Assembly (NCBI GenBank): GCA_051004815.1
Contig: JBPCJY010000016.1
Span: forward strand, 1-64,000
Length of the DNA: 64,000 nucleotides
DNA from: JBBQXY01 sp051004815
GTDB taxonomy: Bacteria > Chloroflexota > Ktedonobacteria > Ktedonobacterales > Ktedonobacteraceae
Direction: 5' to 3'
In this document: positions 42,289-50,201 of the stretch, piece after piece
Layout: every line of letters begins with the position of its first letter
How positions within the stretch are numbered: the stretch's first letter is position 1
Position numbers and translations under genes: made by a program
The notes under the pieces: generated by a model
What the model was told of the DNA's origin: nothing
Database searches by the model: none
What the model saw: only the letters and a program-made list of their open reading frames with translations

Positions 42289-43395
42289 CTATATTTTCTT
42301 AACCTTAAATCTATTTCCTGCATATAACCATAATGCAAGCGCAGCCTCAGGTTCACTTCGATAATCCACCCTTGTCGCTGCTAAAGCCTCACCTAGCGTT
42401 AACGTCTTTACTCGTATCTCTTCACCATCTTCCATCTCTAGTGGGTCCCACTCCAAATCATACGCTACCATCAGGTGTACCTTATGACCAATATACCCAG
42501 GATGACTATAGAAATCTAGCAGCTTTTCTAACCGACCAGGACGATAACCAATCTCTTCACGCAACTCTCTCTCAGCTTGCTTACGTATACCATCAGGTGT
42601 AGAGTCAGTCACTTTTCCCCCAGGCAGAGTAAGTTGCCACGTTTCTGCACCTAAATCGTATTCCTCGATAAGCAGCACTGTACCCTTTTGACCTACAGGC
42701 AGCACTAACACAGTTTCAGGACGTTCAACAATATCACGCTCGATCACATCACCATTCGGCATATGCATCTGGTACTTATTCACTGTTAGCACAGAGCCTT
42801 GATACGCCGTTTCTTTTGAGATTGCATACTTGCGTTTCGCCGTTTCGTGAGTCGCCTTAGAGGCAGTCAGAGAACCATATTGCTTTACGGTATGCAATCG
42901 CGTATGAACGTGAAGAAATGGACGCCCTACCAGCCGCGCATAGCTTGCTATATCCGCTGTGCCACCTCTACCAGCAGCAGGATAGCCATTCCACACCAGT
43001 ATGACCAGATCACTGTGATCTACTATCCAGTGACCAGCAGCAAGATAGGCATCTTCCGAGCAAGCATCAAATGGCAAGCGATGAACGTCCTGGCAGCGAC
43101 TTAATAAGCGATCATACTCTTCACGAGCCTCAACAGTGGAAAATATTTCTGCATAATGAGAGCAAGGAATAACAACCTCTACAGGAATATCTATCTCCAA
43201 TGCTATCTTCACAAAAAGCTGGTCAGTACCGAGTGCCAAAGCGGAGTGAGCAAGAATATTCTGTCCACGCTCTTGTGCCTGACATCGAAATGTCGTCAGC
43301 AGTTCCCGTAATTGCTGAGAAACAAACTCGATAGTTGCCTCATCGCCAATCTGCTGATGACCACTTATACCAATGCGGAACGTTGCCTTACTCAT
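42289..43395 (-). CDS. SLOG-domain/Nudix-hydrolase fusion protein
   Basis: 368 residues from ATG 43395, where the frame becomes protein-like (MSKATFRIGISGHQQIGDEA). Residues ~1-185 are a SLOG (Rossmann-like, nucleotide-binding) domain: GISGHQQ, LAHSALALGTDQLFVKIALE, YLAAGHWIVDHSDLVILVWN and GRGGTADIASYAR. Residues ~215-368 are a Nudix domain: VLLIEEYDLGAETWQLTLPG, GKVTDST..GIRKQAERELREEIGY (Nudix box, slightly expanded before the Glu), as in ADP-ribose pyrophosphatases. SLOG domains recognise or process nucleotide-derived ligands in immune systems. A Nudix partner that cuts ADP-ribose-like molecules next to TIR genes suggests involvement in the same nucleotide chemistry; this is inference. 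It is convergent with the caspase gene. Confidence 0.8.
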   Translation of the reverse strand: MSKATFRIGISGHQQIGDEATIEFVSQQLRELLTTFRCQAQERGQNILAHSALALGTDQLFVKIALEIDIPVEVVIPCSHYAEIFSTVEAREEYDRLLSRCQDVHRLPFDACSEDAYLAAGHWIVDHSDLVILVWNGYPAAGRGGTADIASYARLVGRPFLHVHTRLHTVKQYGSLTASKATHETAKRKYAISKETAYQGSVLTVNKYQMHMPNGDVIERDIVERPETVLVLPVGQKGTVLLIEEYDLGAETWQLTLPGGKVTDSTPDGIRKQAERELREEIGYRPGRLEKLLDFYSHPGYIGHKVHLMVAYDLEWDPLEMEDGEEIRVKTLTLGEALAATRVDYRSEPEAALALWLYAGNRFKVKKI

Positions 43396-43517
43396 GATAT
43401 TCCCACCGTTCTTCACCAAATCACTTTCACGTAGTATACCGCAATAAGCGAAAGAAGGGTAGCACACAATTTGTATGCTACCCGCACTATTAGTTGCCAT
43501 TCGTTAGCCTGCATCCC

Positions 43518-43531
43518 TAATGGCTTGCCAT
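43518..43531. repeat. AATGGC-TT-GCCAT palindrome, copy 1
   Basis: Matches four further copies at 45044-45540. It lies 123 bp upstream of the SLOG-Nudix start. Confidence 0.7.
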
Positions 43532-43602
43532 CGTTGTAGGTATGGGGGAGCAAGCTAACACCTTTTGTAGTTAGAGGGGCGCGTGTTACTTTGTTCCGCG
43601 CC

Positions 43603-43634
43603 CCGACTTTTTTGGGTTGCTGCAAAAAAGTCGG
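43603..43634. terminator. Hairpin with A/T-rich stem
   Basis: A perfect 12-bp stem (CCGACTTTTTTG and complement CAAAAAAGTCGG) with an 8-nt loop. The T-run is inside the stem, which allows termination in either direction. Confidence 0.5.
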
Positions 43635-43637
43635 TTA

Positions 43638-43700
43638 GTTGTCGGCGGCAAGCGGCGGCCCCAGGGGTATGCCGCCGCCGCTTCGCGTGCCGCCGACAAC
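43638..43700. repeat. GC-rich compound hairpin, 63 nt
   Basis: Three nested stems share one axis: GTTGTCGGCGGCA/TGCCGCCGACAAC (13 bp, 43638-43650 with 43688-43700), AGCGGCGGC/GCCGCCGCT (43651-43659 with 43674-43682) and CCCC/GGGG at the tip. Confidence 0.8.
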
Positions 43701-43895
43701 ATGGGGACATCCACCATCGTTAGCAAGAGAAGCAAGGTGGCCCCTCACCCCGCCTTTGCTAACGATTGGTGTGTGGTGCGCGTCGTGCGCTCACACCACC
43801 TGACAGGACTCTCCAGCGAACAGCGTGGGCGCGTGGCGCACAAAGAGCCATGCGCTCTCATCTGTCTCCAACACCACCCATTGCTGCTTTTTTCC

Positions 43896-44963
43896 TTATG
43901 CAACAATGGGCGCGATAGCCTGAGACTTGAACAAGCGAAGTCGCTCACGCCGACGACGAGCCCGTAACGTGTGCTTATTGGTGGTTTCCGCACCGGGCGC
44001 AACTCGTGCGATCGTGGTCGGTTTCGAGGTCACCGCAGCCAGGGGATGAACCACCGAGTCATCACAGACTTCCAAGACCACCAGCTTGAGCGCATCGAAT
44101 AATTGCACCTCGGCTTGCTGAGCGACGTAGCGTGGACAGGTCTCATTGTTCGCCCCGATCCGCTCGGCAACCTCCGACCACGTATACACCTCCCCATCTA
44201 AGCCATAGCGCAGCCGTATCACCTCGCGTCCACGCTCACTCAAAGCACCAAGCGCGTTCTGGAGCGCATCTTGCACACGGTCTGGACGCATTCCGTCGTC
44301 GTTGACAGATGGGGCAACCATGTTCACCACCTCGGGACAACGCACATGTCCTTCACTATCAAAGGTCATCAGGGCTTGCAAGCTTTCCCCTTGCTCAAGG
44401 CGGCGCAAATCCAGCAGATCAGCCACTTTTGCTTCACTGATACCCATTACAGAGGCGAGTTCGCTCTCAGTGGCTTCACGTCCATGCAGACGCCAGAAAC
44501 GCGTCCTCACTCGAAGCAAGGTATGATACTGTTCATAGACATATTGAGGAAAACGAATGGGCGCATCTGACCCGTACAGGGCCTTAAAGATGGCACCTTT
44601 AATATGAACAGAGGCATGTGCGACAAACGGCTTAGAGGAACGGGCATCATAGGTATCAATCGCTCGCAGTAAACCAACGTTGCCCTCTTGAATCACATCC
44701 AGCAGTTCCAGATGTTTAAACAGCCACTGATAGCGACGAGCGATTGAGAACACCAATAGCTGATACCGCTCGACCAATTCGGCACGGCACGCTTCAAGAT
44801 GGTCTGCAACGTCACGGTGAGACCCAGTTTGAGCATGCTCTTTTGCTAATTGAAGCTGTTCAAGCAAAGCGGCGTCTCGCTCACGATCGATGGCAGGAGT
44901 CCGATGAAGGTGAGCCAAATACTGCTCATAGGCACCTAATTCGTAATAGTCGTAAAAAGACAT
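43896..44963 (-). CDS. Sigma-70-family RNA polymerase sigma factor (island-encoded)
   Basis: 355 residues. Region 2 is clear (VERYQLLVFSIARRYQWLFK, LELLDVIQEGNVGLLRAID, the core- and -10-binding helices). Region 3 follows (IRFPQYVYEQYHTLLRVRTR, GREATESELASVMGISEAKV) and region 4 (LGALSERGREVIRLRYGLDG, YTWSEVAERIGANNETCPRY). So it is a group 3-like sigma with all DNA-contacting parts. A basic C-terminal tail (LRARRRRERLRLFKS) is extra. A strong site, AAGGAAGGA, precedes ATG 44963. Carrying its own sigma factor would let the island control its promoters; palindromes upstream may take part in regulation. Confidence 0.88.
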   Translation of the reverse strand: MSFYDYYELGAYEQYLAHLHRTPAIDRERDAALLEQLQLAKEHAQTGSHRDVADHLEACRAELVERYQLLVFSIARRYQWLFKHLELLDVIQEGNVGLLRAIDTYDARSSKPFVAHASVHIKGAIFKALYGSDAPIRFPQYVYEQYHTLLRVRTRFWRLHGREATESELASVMGISEAKVADLLDLRRLEQGESLQALMTFDSEGHVRCPEVVNMVAPSVNDDGMRPDRVQDALQNALGALSERGREVIRLRYGLDGEVYTWSEVAERIGANNETCPRYVAQQAEVQLFDALKLVVLEVCDDSVVHPLAAVTSKPTTIARVAPGAETTNKHTLRARRRRERLRLFKSQAIAPIVA

Positions 44964-45043
44964 TCGCGTATCCTTCCTTATGTCCTTGACATGCCAGCCC
45001 TCGACCACTCACAATGAAAGGCGAGGACTAGCAACGCTGACCT

Positions 45044-45540
45044 AATGGCTTGCCATTTGTTCTCAATCGTTGGCTCGTGTCTTCCACACACGAGCCAACA
45101 CCTCTCATGGCTTGCCATTAATAGAACTCGTCCCATCGACGTATCAATTTTGGTTAGGCAGCCCATTGCTGCGAGACATTATAGGACGTCGTCAACACCG
45201 GGACACATCCACACTTGAACCAAGCGTGAACAAAGCAGCACCGTCCATACTTCCCACATTCTGCATAGTGCCGCAGCCACGCCTGAACCACCACCACATC
45301 CCAATGACGATGCACCTCACCAGTGGAAGCGAACAACAGTATCTCGCGTGTTTGATAGTGTTGAGCTATCACGAGCCCTTGTGCCATCGCTTGATTGACC
45401 AGGCGCATCATCCTCACATCTTCCAGTGTCATTTCCATGCTGAACCTCCTGGTGTTGCTTGCATATGGCTTACCAATACCTCTCAAATTGCTGGCTAACA
45501 TCTCTCTCACACTAGCCAGCACCTCTAATGGCTTGCCATT
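45044..45540. repeat. Cluster of hairpin plus AATGGC-TT-GCCATT palindrome modules
   Basis: Palindromes at 45044-45057 (perfect), 45106-45119 (first base C), 45464-45477 (degenerate) and 45527-45540 (perfect). Two of them are preceded by a hairpin and the linker CACCTCT: GTTGGCTCGTGT/ACACGAGCCAAC (45069-45099) and GCTGGCTA/TAGCCAGC (about 45490-45520). The modules occupy the gaps before minus-strand genes. Confidence 0.7.
45154..45438 (-). CDS. Hypothetical 94-residue island protein
   Basis: Begins MEMTLEDVRMMRLVNQAMAQ and ends LTTSYNVSQQWAA. The start is supported by AGGAGGTTCAGC just upstream. The second half is rich in Cys, Trp and His (AWLRHYAECGKYGRCCFVHA, then WFKCGCVP), which could bind a metal. 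No family is recognised. It sits between the sigma factor and the 75-residue gene, all on the minus strand, perhaps one operon. Confidence 0.55.
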   Translation of the reverse strand: MEMTLEDVRMMRLVNQAMAQGLVIAQHYQTREILLFASTGEVHRHWDVVVVQAWLRHYAECGKYGRCCFVHAWFKCGCVPVLTTSYNVSQQWAA

Positions 45541-45550
45541 TCGCCCTTCA

Positions 45551-45778
45551 TCACGCCGCAGCAGTTTGTAGCCAACGGCAAAACTCAAAAACAGTTAGTT
45601 CAGGTGGAGCAGTATCACCATCACCAACCTCCAAGTAGGGATGAAGTATCCGTACCTGTTTTGCCATCCGACTATCAAAGGCACCATACAGGAACTGCAA
45701 AACCGCTTCTGCATCAGCCTTGGACATACCAGCAGGCAATTTCCCGAAACGTTCTACAAGGGATTTTGTTCGTGCCAT
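45551..45778 (-). CDS. Hypothetical 75-residue island protein
   Basis: Begins MARTKSLVERFGKLPAGMSK and is predicted mainly helical (ADAEAVLQFLYGAFDSRMAK, LTVFEFCRWLQTAAA). A good AAGGAG lies before ATG 45778. No family is recognised. It is the first gene of a minus-strand group leading to the sigma factor; divergent from the XRE-TPR regulator. Confidence 0.55.
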   Translation of the reverse strand: MARTKSLVERFGKLPAGMSKADAEAVLQFLYGAFDSRMAKQVRILHPYLEVGDGDTAPPELTVFEFCRWLQTAAA

Positions 45779-46079
45779 CTTGCTCCTTTCCGTATGAACT
45801 GTGTACCGCTCTCAGAGCCTGTGTATGCGAAATCTACCCAGGAAGCCAGTTAAAACGTTTTATTCACTTCAGGCCAACTCCAGCGGTAAACGTATACTGC
45901 CGTTGCAAACAATAGTATCTGAGTTTTGCAGATGAAGAGACGTCGCTCATTAGTCGTGTAGTAGCCTGTTAAAAGACAGGAGCTTTTAAGGCTTGTAAGT
46001 CCGCTTTTACTGAGGTACAATCAACAGAGGAAGCCAGAGCTTAGATCAATAGCTGTGTCTTAATTGGAAGGTGGAGAAT
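45779..46079. other. Divergent promoter region
   Basis: 301 bp between a minus-strand small gene and the plus-strand XRE-TPR regulator. No specific operator was recognised. Confidence 0.4.
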
Positions 46080-47579
46080 ATGAACCCAATCCCACTGACA
46101 AAACCAAATAGACTTTTACGTCGTCAACGGCTTTTACGTGGCTGGACCTTGAAACAAGTGGTCGATGAGTTATGTAAACTCTGTGAAGAGGAAGATGATG
46201 TTCCAGGCGTCACTGCTGACATGGTAAGCAAGTGGGAACGCGAAGAGAGAAAACCAAGCCGCTTTTATCAATCAAAGCTTTGCGTTCTCTATGGTAAATC
46301 GGCAGATCAGCTAGGATTCATTGAAACAATTGCCATGCCGGAACCTTCGCAGACAAACAGTTCCAACTCTCTCCTACCCACCCCTACCTTTATTCCAGGT
46401 TCTTCAGTTGGCACAAGAACCATTGATGCGCTACTTAGCACAGAACAGGCCCAGGTGTCAGAAGCACTATCCACCACCATTCTTTCGCAAAGTAGCCAGC
46501 AATTGGCAATGCTCACAACACTTGGATGGACACAGCAAGATATCATCAATGCAATACAGATAGTGCTTCAAGGAGAAACAGCTATGGCAACCATGAATCG
46601 CCGCCAAGTCCTCCAGCTAGGTGCAGGAATGCTACTCCTGGGAGGTATCAATATTCCTATCCACGAACACCCATCTACAGTAGAACGTACCCAATTATCA
46701 GAGGCACTTGGAGAAGGAATAGTAGCCGGTTGGACACTCTTCCATGTTGCGAGTACCGCTCAGGTGCTAGCAGTGAGCCAGGCGCAAATTACCCAGGTCA
46801 ACCAGGCACACTCTATCCTTTATCCCGGTGCTTTACCATTCCTGTATTCAGGAGCGTATCGTTTAATGGGAGCCGCTCTGTACTTCCAGGAGCGTTATGA
46901 AGACGCCCTTCGCGTCCATGAACACGCATACCGTGCAGCAAAAGAAACGCTAGATGAATGGAATATCGCTCAGAGCCTGAGTTGGCTAGGCTATGTCCAT
47001 CAGGAACGAGACCAACATTCCGATGCTATCCAGGTGATAGAAGAAGCTCTACACCTCATAGAAAAGCGGATTGATGAGGCAGATATACGCCTCAAAGCCC
47101 ACCTTTTAGCATGTTGGGCAGAAAATGCTATGTTCCTGCAAGAAAAGGATATCGCGAAAGAAAAGCTTGCAGCGTCAGCCGCCTTGCTCGACCATATCAG
47201 CGCGAATGAAGAATTCGACCGCTCGAAGTGGCTTCAACATGCAGGAAACATTGCCTTAACAGCAGGAGAGCATACGACTGCTATTGACTACTTTGAGGAA
47301 GCGTTAGCAGCAATACAACCGCACTGGATGCTTCGTCATGCCGTTACCTTCATTCCTCTCGCTATAGCCTATGCTCGCAAGAGGGAGCAAGAAGCAAGTC
47401 TAGCAGTTGCGAAAAAAGCGGTACCCGTTCTCGCAGCGATGAAATCCCCGATCATGAACAAACAGTTTGCAACCTACGTTCACGAGGATTTATTGAACGC
47501 TTACCCAGGTGATACACACGTTCGCGCTTTTGTCACAGAGGCGCAGCAGCTTCTACCACAAGTAAGCGGCTACATGTAA
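46080..47579 (+). CDS. XRE-type HTH regulator with TPR sensor region
   Basis: 499 residues. The N-terminal ~75 residues form a Cro/C1-type helix-turn-helix (NRLLRRQRLLRGWTLKQVVD, VTADMVSKWEREERKPSRFY). Near residue 170 is MNRRQVLQLGAGMLLLGGIN, a short hydrophobic segment with RR that resembles a twin-arginine signal but lies in mid-protein. The C-terminal half is TPR-like (ALYFQERYEDALRVHEHAYR, SLSWLGYVHQERDQHSDAIQ, ALTAGEHTTAIDYFEEALAA). This architecture is common for peptide- or signal-responsive regulators in Ktedonobacteria and actinomycetes. ATG 46080 is preferred over GTG 46071 because GGAAGGTGGAG lies directly before it. It may govern the island genes. Confidence 0.82.
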   Translation: MNPIPLTKPNRLLRRQRLLRGWTLKQVVDELCKLCEEEDDVPGVTADMVSKWEREERKPSRFYQSKLCVLYGKSADQLGFIETIAMPEPSQTNSSNSLLPTPTFIPGSSVGTRTIDALLSTEQAQVSEALSTTILSQSSQQLAMLTTLGWTQQDIINAIQIVLQGETAMATMNRRQVLQLGAGMLLLGGINIPIHEHPSTVERTQLSEALGEGIVAGWTLFHVASTAQVLAVSQAQITQVNQAHSILYPGALPFLYSGAYRLMGAALYFQERYEDALRVHEHAYRAAKETLDEWNIAQSLSWLGYVHQERDQHSDAIQVIEEALHLIEKRIDEADIRLKAHLLACWAENAMFLQEKDIAKEKLAASAALLDHISANEEFDRSKWLQHAGNIALTAGEHTTAIDYFEEALAAIQPHWMLRHAVTFIPLAIAYARKREQEASLAVAKKAVPVLAAMKSPIMNKQFATYVHEDLLNAYPGDTHVRAFVTEAQQLLPQVSGYM

Positions 47580-47600
47580 CATGCAATGCCCAAAAGAAAA

Positions 47601-47643
47601 AGAGCTACCGGCCCGCCGCACTATACGACAAGCAGGTAGCTCT
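47601..47643 (-). terminator. Rho-independent terminator of the methyltransferase gene
   Basis: On the minus strand AGAGCTACC/GGTAGCTCT (9-bp stem, 25-nt loop) is followed by TTTTTCTTTT. It lies 11 bp after the methyltransferase stop and between convergent genes. Confidence 0.75.
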
Positions 47644-47653
47644 ACCAGGTACT

Positions 47654-48661
47654 CTAGGAACACCGCTCAATAAGCAGCAGCCCGCCTACACAATCCTCAC
47701 ACCACTTTCTACCTGAACCACCGAGATATTTAAGGCACCAGTTCCCTACAGACTCAAGTTTCGCACGAGAAAACACTTGTTGATGTCCATACGCCAGTTC
47801 TGGCTCTTTCCCCTCGTATGGTACAGCGACGATAAGCCGTTGAGATGTTACCGCCAGAAGATGCTTGAGAGCCTGATACATCTCTTCTTCCGTCAAGTGT
47901 TCGAGTACATGAAGAGCGACCACCGTGTCAAAGCATCCCAACTGACAGAAACCATCAGAAAGTAGATTAGCCTGAGCAAATTTCACATTCTGCAATTGCT
48001 GTTCCTCAGCAATTTTTTGGGCGACCTCAAATGCTTCCTGCTGGATATCAACACCTGTAACCTCTGTTAAAAATGGCACCCGTTCAGAAACGATTAAAGG
48101 CAGAAAGCCAGATGCACACCCAGCATCTAGTAAGCGCGGCCCTACACGGAGTTCCAGGACGCGCTGATAGAGCGTCGCAAACATACCAATAGTTGCATAA
48201 TCGAGCAGAGATGGAGTGTACGCCGTCGCCATAAATGTGAGCAAACGTTGTAATGTGTTCTCACCAAAGAAACGCCAGGCCCGACGAACGTCATCAGGAA
48301 AGAGCGAACCTACAATGCCACCCTGTATCTGTCCAAAGTGCTGAGAATGAGTAAGAATACCAAACGGCTTGAGTTCTCGAACGAGGTAGTGACTGACATC
48401 ACTATTTATCTCTTCAGGAGCAAACCAGTGAACAATGATCGTACCTGGTGCTTCATCACGAAGGAAGAGCAAGAAGTGAACCGTTTCTTGAATGAGATAG
48501 CCTCCTTCAGCAAAACGGTGTTTGAGCGAAACCCGATTCACGCCGTAAGCATTGATTACAACGAAATCGCCAACAGTAATAGCTCGCTCTTGAATAGGTG
48601 TCTTCTTTGCCGATACATTTTTGGTAGCGACTTGAGACCTGAAAACTTCATCTTTCTCCAT
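47654..48661 (-). CDS. Class I SAM-dependent methyltransferase
   Basis: 335 residues from ATG 48661. The methyltransferase core is in the C-terminal half: LLDAGCASGFLPLIVSERVP (motif I with the Gly loop), EVTGVDIQQEAFEVAQKIAE (motif II with the acidic ribose contact), VKFAQANLLSDGF and DTVVALHVLEHLTEEEMYQA (motif IV). The N-terminal ~150 residues (TVGDFVVINAYGVNRVSLKH, LLFLRDEAPGTIIVHWFAPE) are an extra domain that could bind the acceptor; no acceptor is predicted. The ATG lies seven bases after a -10 element and has no ribosome site, so the mRNA is probably leaderless. It is next to the integrase in the island. Confidence 0.8.
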   Translation of the reverse strand: MEKDEVFRSQVATKNVSAKKTPIQERAITVGDFVVINAYGVNRVSLKHRFAEGGYLIQETVHFLLFLRDEAPGTIIVHWFAPEEINSDVSHYLVRELKPFGILTHSQHFGQIQGGIVGSLFPDDVRRAWRFFGENTLQRLLTFMATAYTPSLLDYATIGMFATLYQRVLELRVGPRLLDAGCASGFLPLIVSERVPFLTEVTGVDIQQEAFEVAQKIAEEQQLQNVKFAQANLLSDGFCQLGCFDTVVALHVLEHLTEEEMYQALKHLLAVTSQRLIVAVPYEGKEPELAYGHQQVFSRAKLESVGNWCLKYLGGSGRKWCEDCVGGLLLIERCS

Positions 48662-48667
48662 AATCGT

Positions 48668-48695
48668 ACTATACCACACAACCAGACACACCAAA
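48668..48695 (-). promoter_or_regulatory. Promoter of the methyltransferase gene (leaderless)
   Basis: On the minus strand TTTGGT (48695-48690), a 16-bp spacer and TATAGT (48673-48668). The start codon follows six bases later, where transcription would begin. Confidence 0.55.
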
Positions 48696-48737
48696 GAGGG
48701 TCAGTAGAGAGATATCTACTAACCCTCTTTGCCCTAA

Positions 48738-49877
48738 CTATTTGCTAGCACCAGGCTTTTTCCCGCGACCAGCACCAGGCTTACTCTTTGTTGGTTCGCG
48801 GAAATCAGTACGCTGCTTGCGACCGCCTTGTGAGTTTGTGAACGGCACATTATCGCCAGGACTGAACTTGCGCTTTTGCTCTTGCACAAGTGTATCATTG
48901 AGGTGCATGTAGTTCTTGATAGTCGCTATATCCTCATGCCCTAACAACTCTTGCAGTGTGTAAATGTCGCCACCGAGCATGAGATAGCGCACGGCGAAGG
49001 TATGACGGAAAATGTGGGGACTGATACGCTTGTCCTTTGGCAGAGCAGATCGCCTCCGAATGCGTTGAAAGAGCATGTCAATCCCCCGGCGAGTCAGAGG
49101 AAAATCGCTCTCACTGAGAAACACATGATCTTCATTCGCATTGCCCATCTCTATCAACTCATCACGCCCTGGTCGATAGCGGTCAATGTAGAGCAGCAAC
49201 GTGCGGAGCGCGTTCCGACCGAGCGCAATGCGCCGTTCCTTATCACCCTTGCCATGAACGATAATAACGCCCTTTGCACGGTCAAAGTTGGCTAAGCGCA
49301 GATCACACAATTCAGCCAGGCGAATACCCGTATCCCATAGGAGCCAGAGAATAGCCCGATTACGAGCAGCGTTCCGATCAGTGGTCGGGCCAACCTCATG
49401 AGGCGGTGTACACGCCTTGAGCATCCGCTCGAATTCGTCAAACTCAATAATACGGATTAACGGCTTGCCAACTCTGGGCATCCTCACATGATTGGATGGA
49501 GCGATCTGAACATAACCCTCAGCTTCAAGCCAGTTACAAAAGGCACGCATTGAGCGAGCATAGCAATTCACAGAACGGGCAGCAAGCATCTTCCCTCTTG
49601 CACCAGGTTCTTTACCGAGTGTACTCAACCATCCGAGCAGATGCACCTTTTCTATCTCTTCGATAGAGGTAATGCCTTGCTTTTCAAGGTAGTCGGCAAG
49701 TTTCCCCAACGAGAGGGTATGCCATTCAATGGTTTTGGGACTGTGATTCTGACTCTGGTGGTCGAGAATGTACTCATCGATGCAGGAGCGTACAGTACGC
49801 TTTGCACGACGAGTCATACCCTTGCTTGTTGACGAAGAAGACGACGTTGATTGACCTTGTTGTTTACGAGGAGACAC
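48738..49877 (-). CDS. int: Tyrosine recombinase/integrase of the tRNA-Gly island
   Basis: 379 residues. The N-terminal core-binding domain begins near RTVRSCIDEYILDHQSQNHS; the catalytic domain shows R in LLWDTGIRLAELCDLRLAN, K in IVHGKGDKERRIAL, H-x-x-R in SPHIFRHTFAVRYL, and H plus the nucleophile Tyr in LLGHEDIATIKNYMHLN. All catalytic residues are present. A Lys/Gly-rich tail ends the protein. It lies 209 bp from tRNA-Gly with the 103-bp repeat in between, the standard position for an integrase using a tRNA 3' end. It is not closely alike to TnpI of the transposon. Confidence 0.9.
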   Translation of the reverse strand: MSPRKQQGQSTSSSSSTSKGMTRRAKRTVRSCIDEYILDHQSQNHSPKTIEWHTLSLGKLADYLEKQGITSIEEIEKVHLLGWLSTLGKEPGARGKMLAARSVNCYARSMRAFCNWLEAEGYVQIAPSNHVRMPRVGKPLIRIIEFDEFERMLKACTPPHEVGPTTDRNAARNRAILWLLWDTGIRLAELCDLRLANFDRAKGVIIVHGKGDKERRIALGRNALRTLLLYIDRYRPGRDELIEMGNANEDHVFLSESDFPLTRRGIDMLFQRIRRRSALPKDKRISPHIFRHTFAVRYLMLGGDIYTLQELLGHEDIATIKNYMHLNDTLVQEQKRKFSPGDNVPFTNSQGGRKQRTDFREPTKSKPGAGRGKKPGASK

Positions 49878-50028
49878 AGGAACACCTCCAATTCACTTGA
49901 GGCATTCACAGCAAGAGGCAGGTACGCATATAGTTCCGTGCCATTTTTCGTTGTTCGACGAGGCAGGAACGTATGGCTTTCGGGGGCAGGTACTCATTAA
50001 ACATGTTTTGAGTACACCAACACGAATA

Positions 50029-50131
50029 GCCAGTACCGCTTGCTTCCTGTGAACGCAGACGAGAACTGGCTTCCTGGGTGATAGGAGCGGGAGACGGGGC
50101 TCGAACCCGCGACAGCCTGCTTGGAAGGCAG
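50029..50131. repeat. Island attachment repeat, integrase-proximal copy
   Basis: Matches 38531-38633 at 99 of 103 positions. Its 48-bp identical part (50084-50131) is the 3' half of the intact tRNA-Gly; the remainder is the island's own copy of the downstream flank. Confidence 0.88.
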
Positions 50132-50157
50132 GAACTCTACCACTGAGTTACTCCCGC
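50086..50157 (-). tRNA. tRNA-Gly (anticodon TCC)
   Basis: 72 nt. Acceptor stem GCGGGAG/CTCCCGC, D arm with CTCAGTGGTAGAG, anticodon stem CCTGC/GCAGG with loop CTTCCAA, and T arm GCGGGTTCGAGCCCCGT (G-U/C pairs, TTCGA loop). CCA is not encoded. The 3' half is the island's attachment core, so the present gene is a hybrid of chromosomal 5' and island 3' sequence and stays functional. Confidence 0.95.
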
Positions 50158-50201
50158 ATGATTAGCTTGTACTTACTATCTGTCTATCTGTAATGTTCGG
50201 G

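Larger units (their letters stand above)
43396..43895. other. Gene-free region with strong inverted repeats
   Basis: 500 bp between the SLOG-Nudix start and the sigma-factor stop. It holds one copy of the AATGGCTTGCCAT palindrome (43518), a GGGGCGCG/CGCGCCCC hairpin (43577-43605), an A/T stem at 43603-43634 and a GC-rich compound hairpin at 43638-43700. No protein gene is convincing. Confidence 0.55.
38586..50131. mobile_element. tRNA-Gly-integrated genomic island with defence genes, about 11.5 kb
   Basis: Bounded by direct repeats of the tRNA-Gly 3' half, with an integrase gene beside the intact tRNA copy. Contents: TIR-TPR-membrane protein, TIR-like/caspase pair, SLOG-Nudix fusion, sigma factor, two small proteins, XRE-TPR regulator, methyltransferase and integrase. 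No replication, relaxase or phage structural genes were seen, so it is an integrase-only island or a decayed larger element. Confidence 0.85.

Noticed and set aside
43518..45540. Repeated palindromes as a CRISPR array
   Set aside because: Copies are only 14 bp, irregularly spaced between genes, and no cas genes are present.
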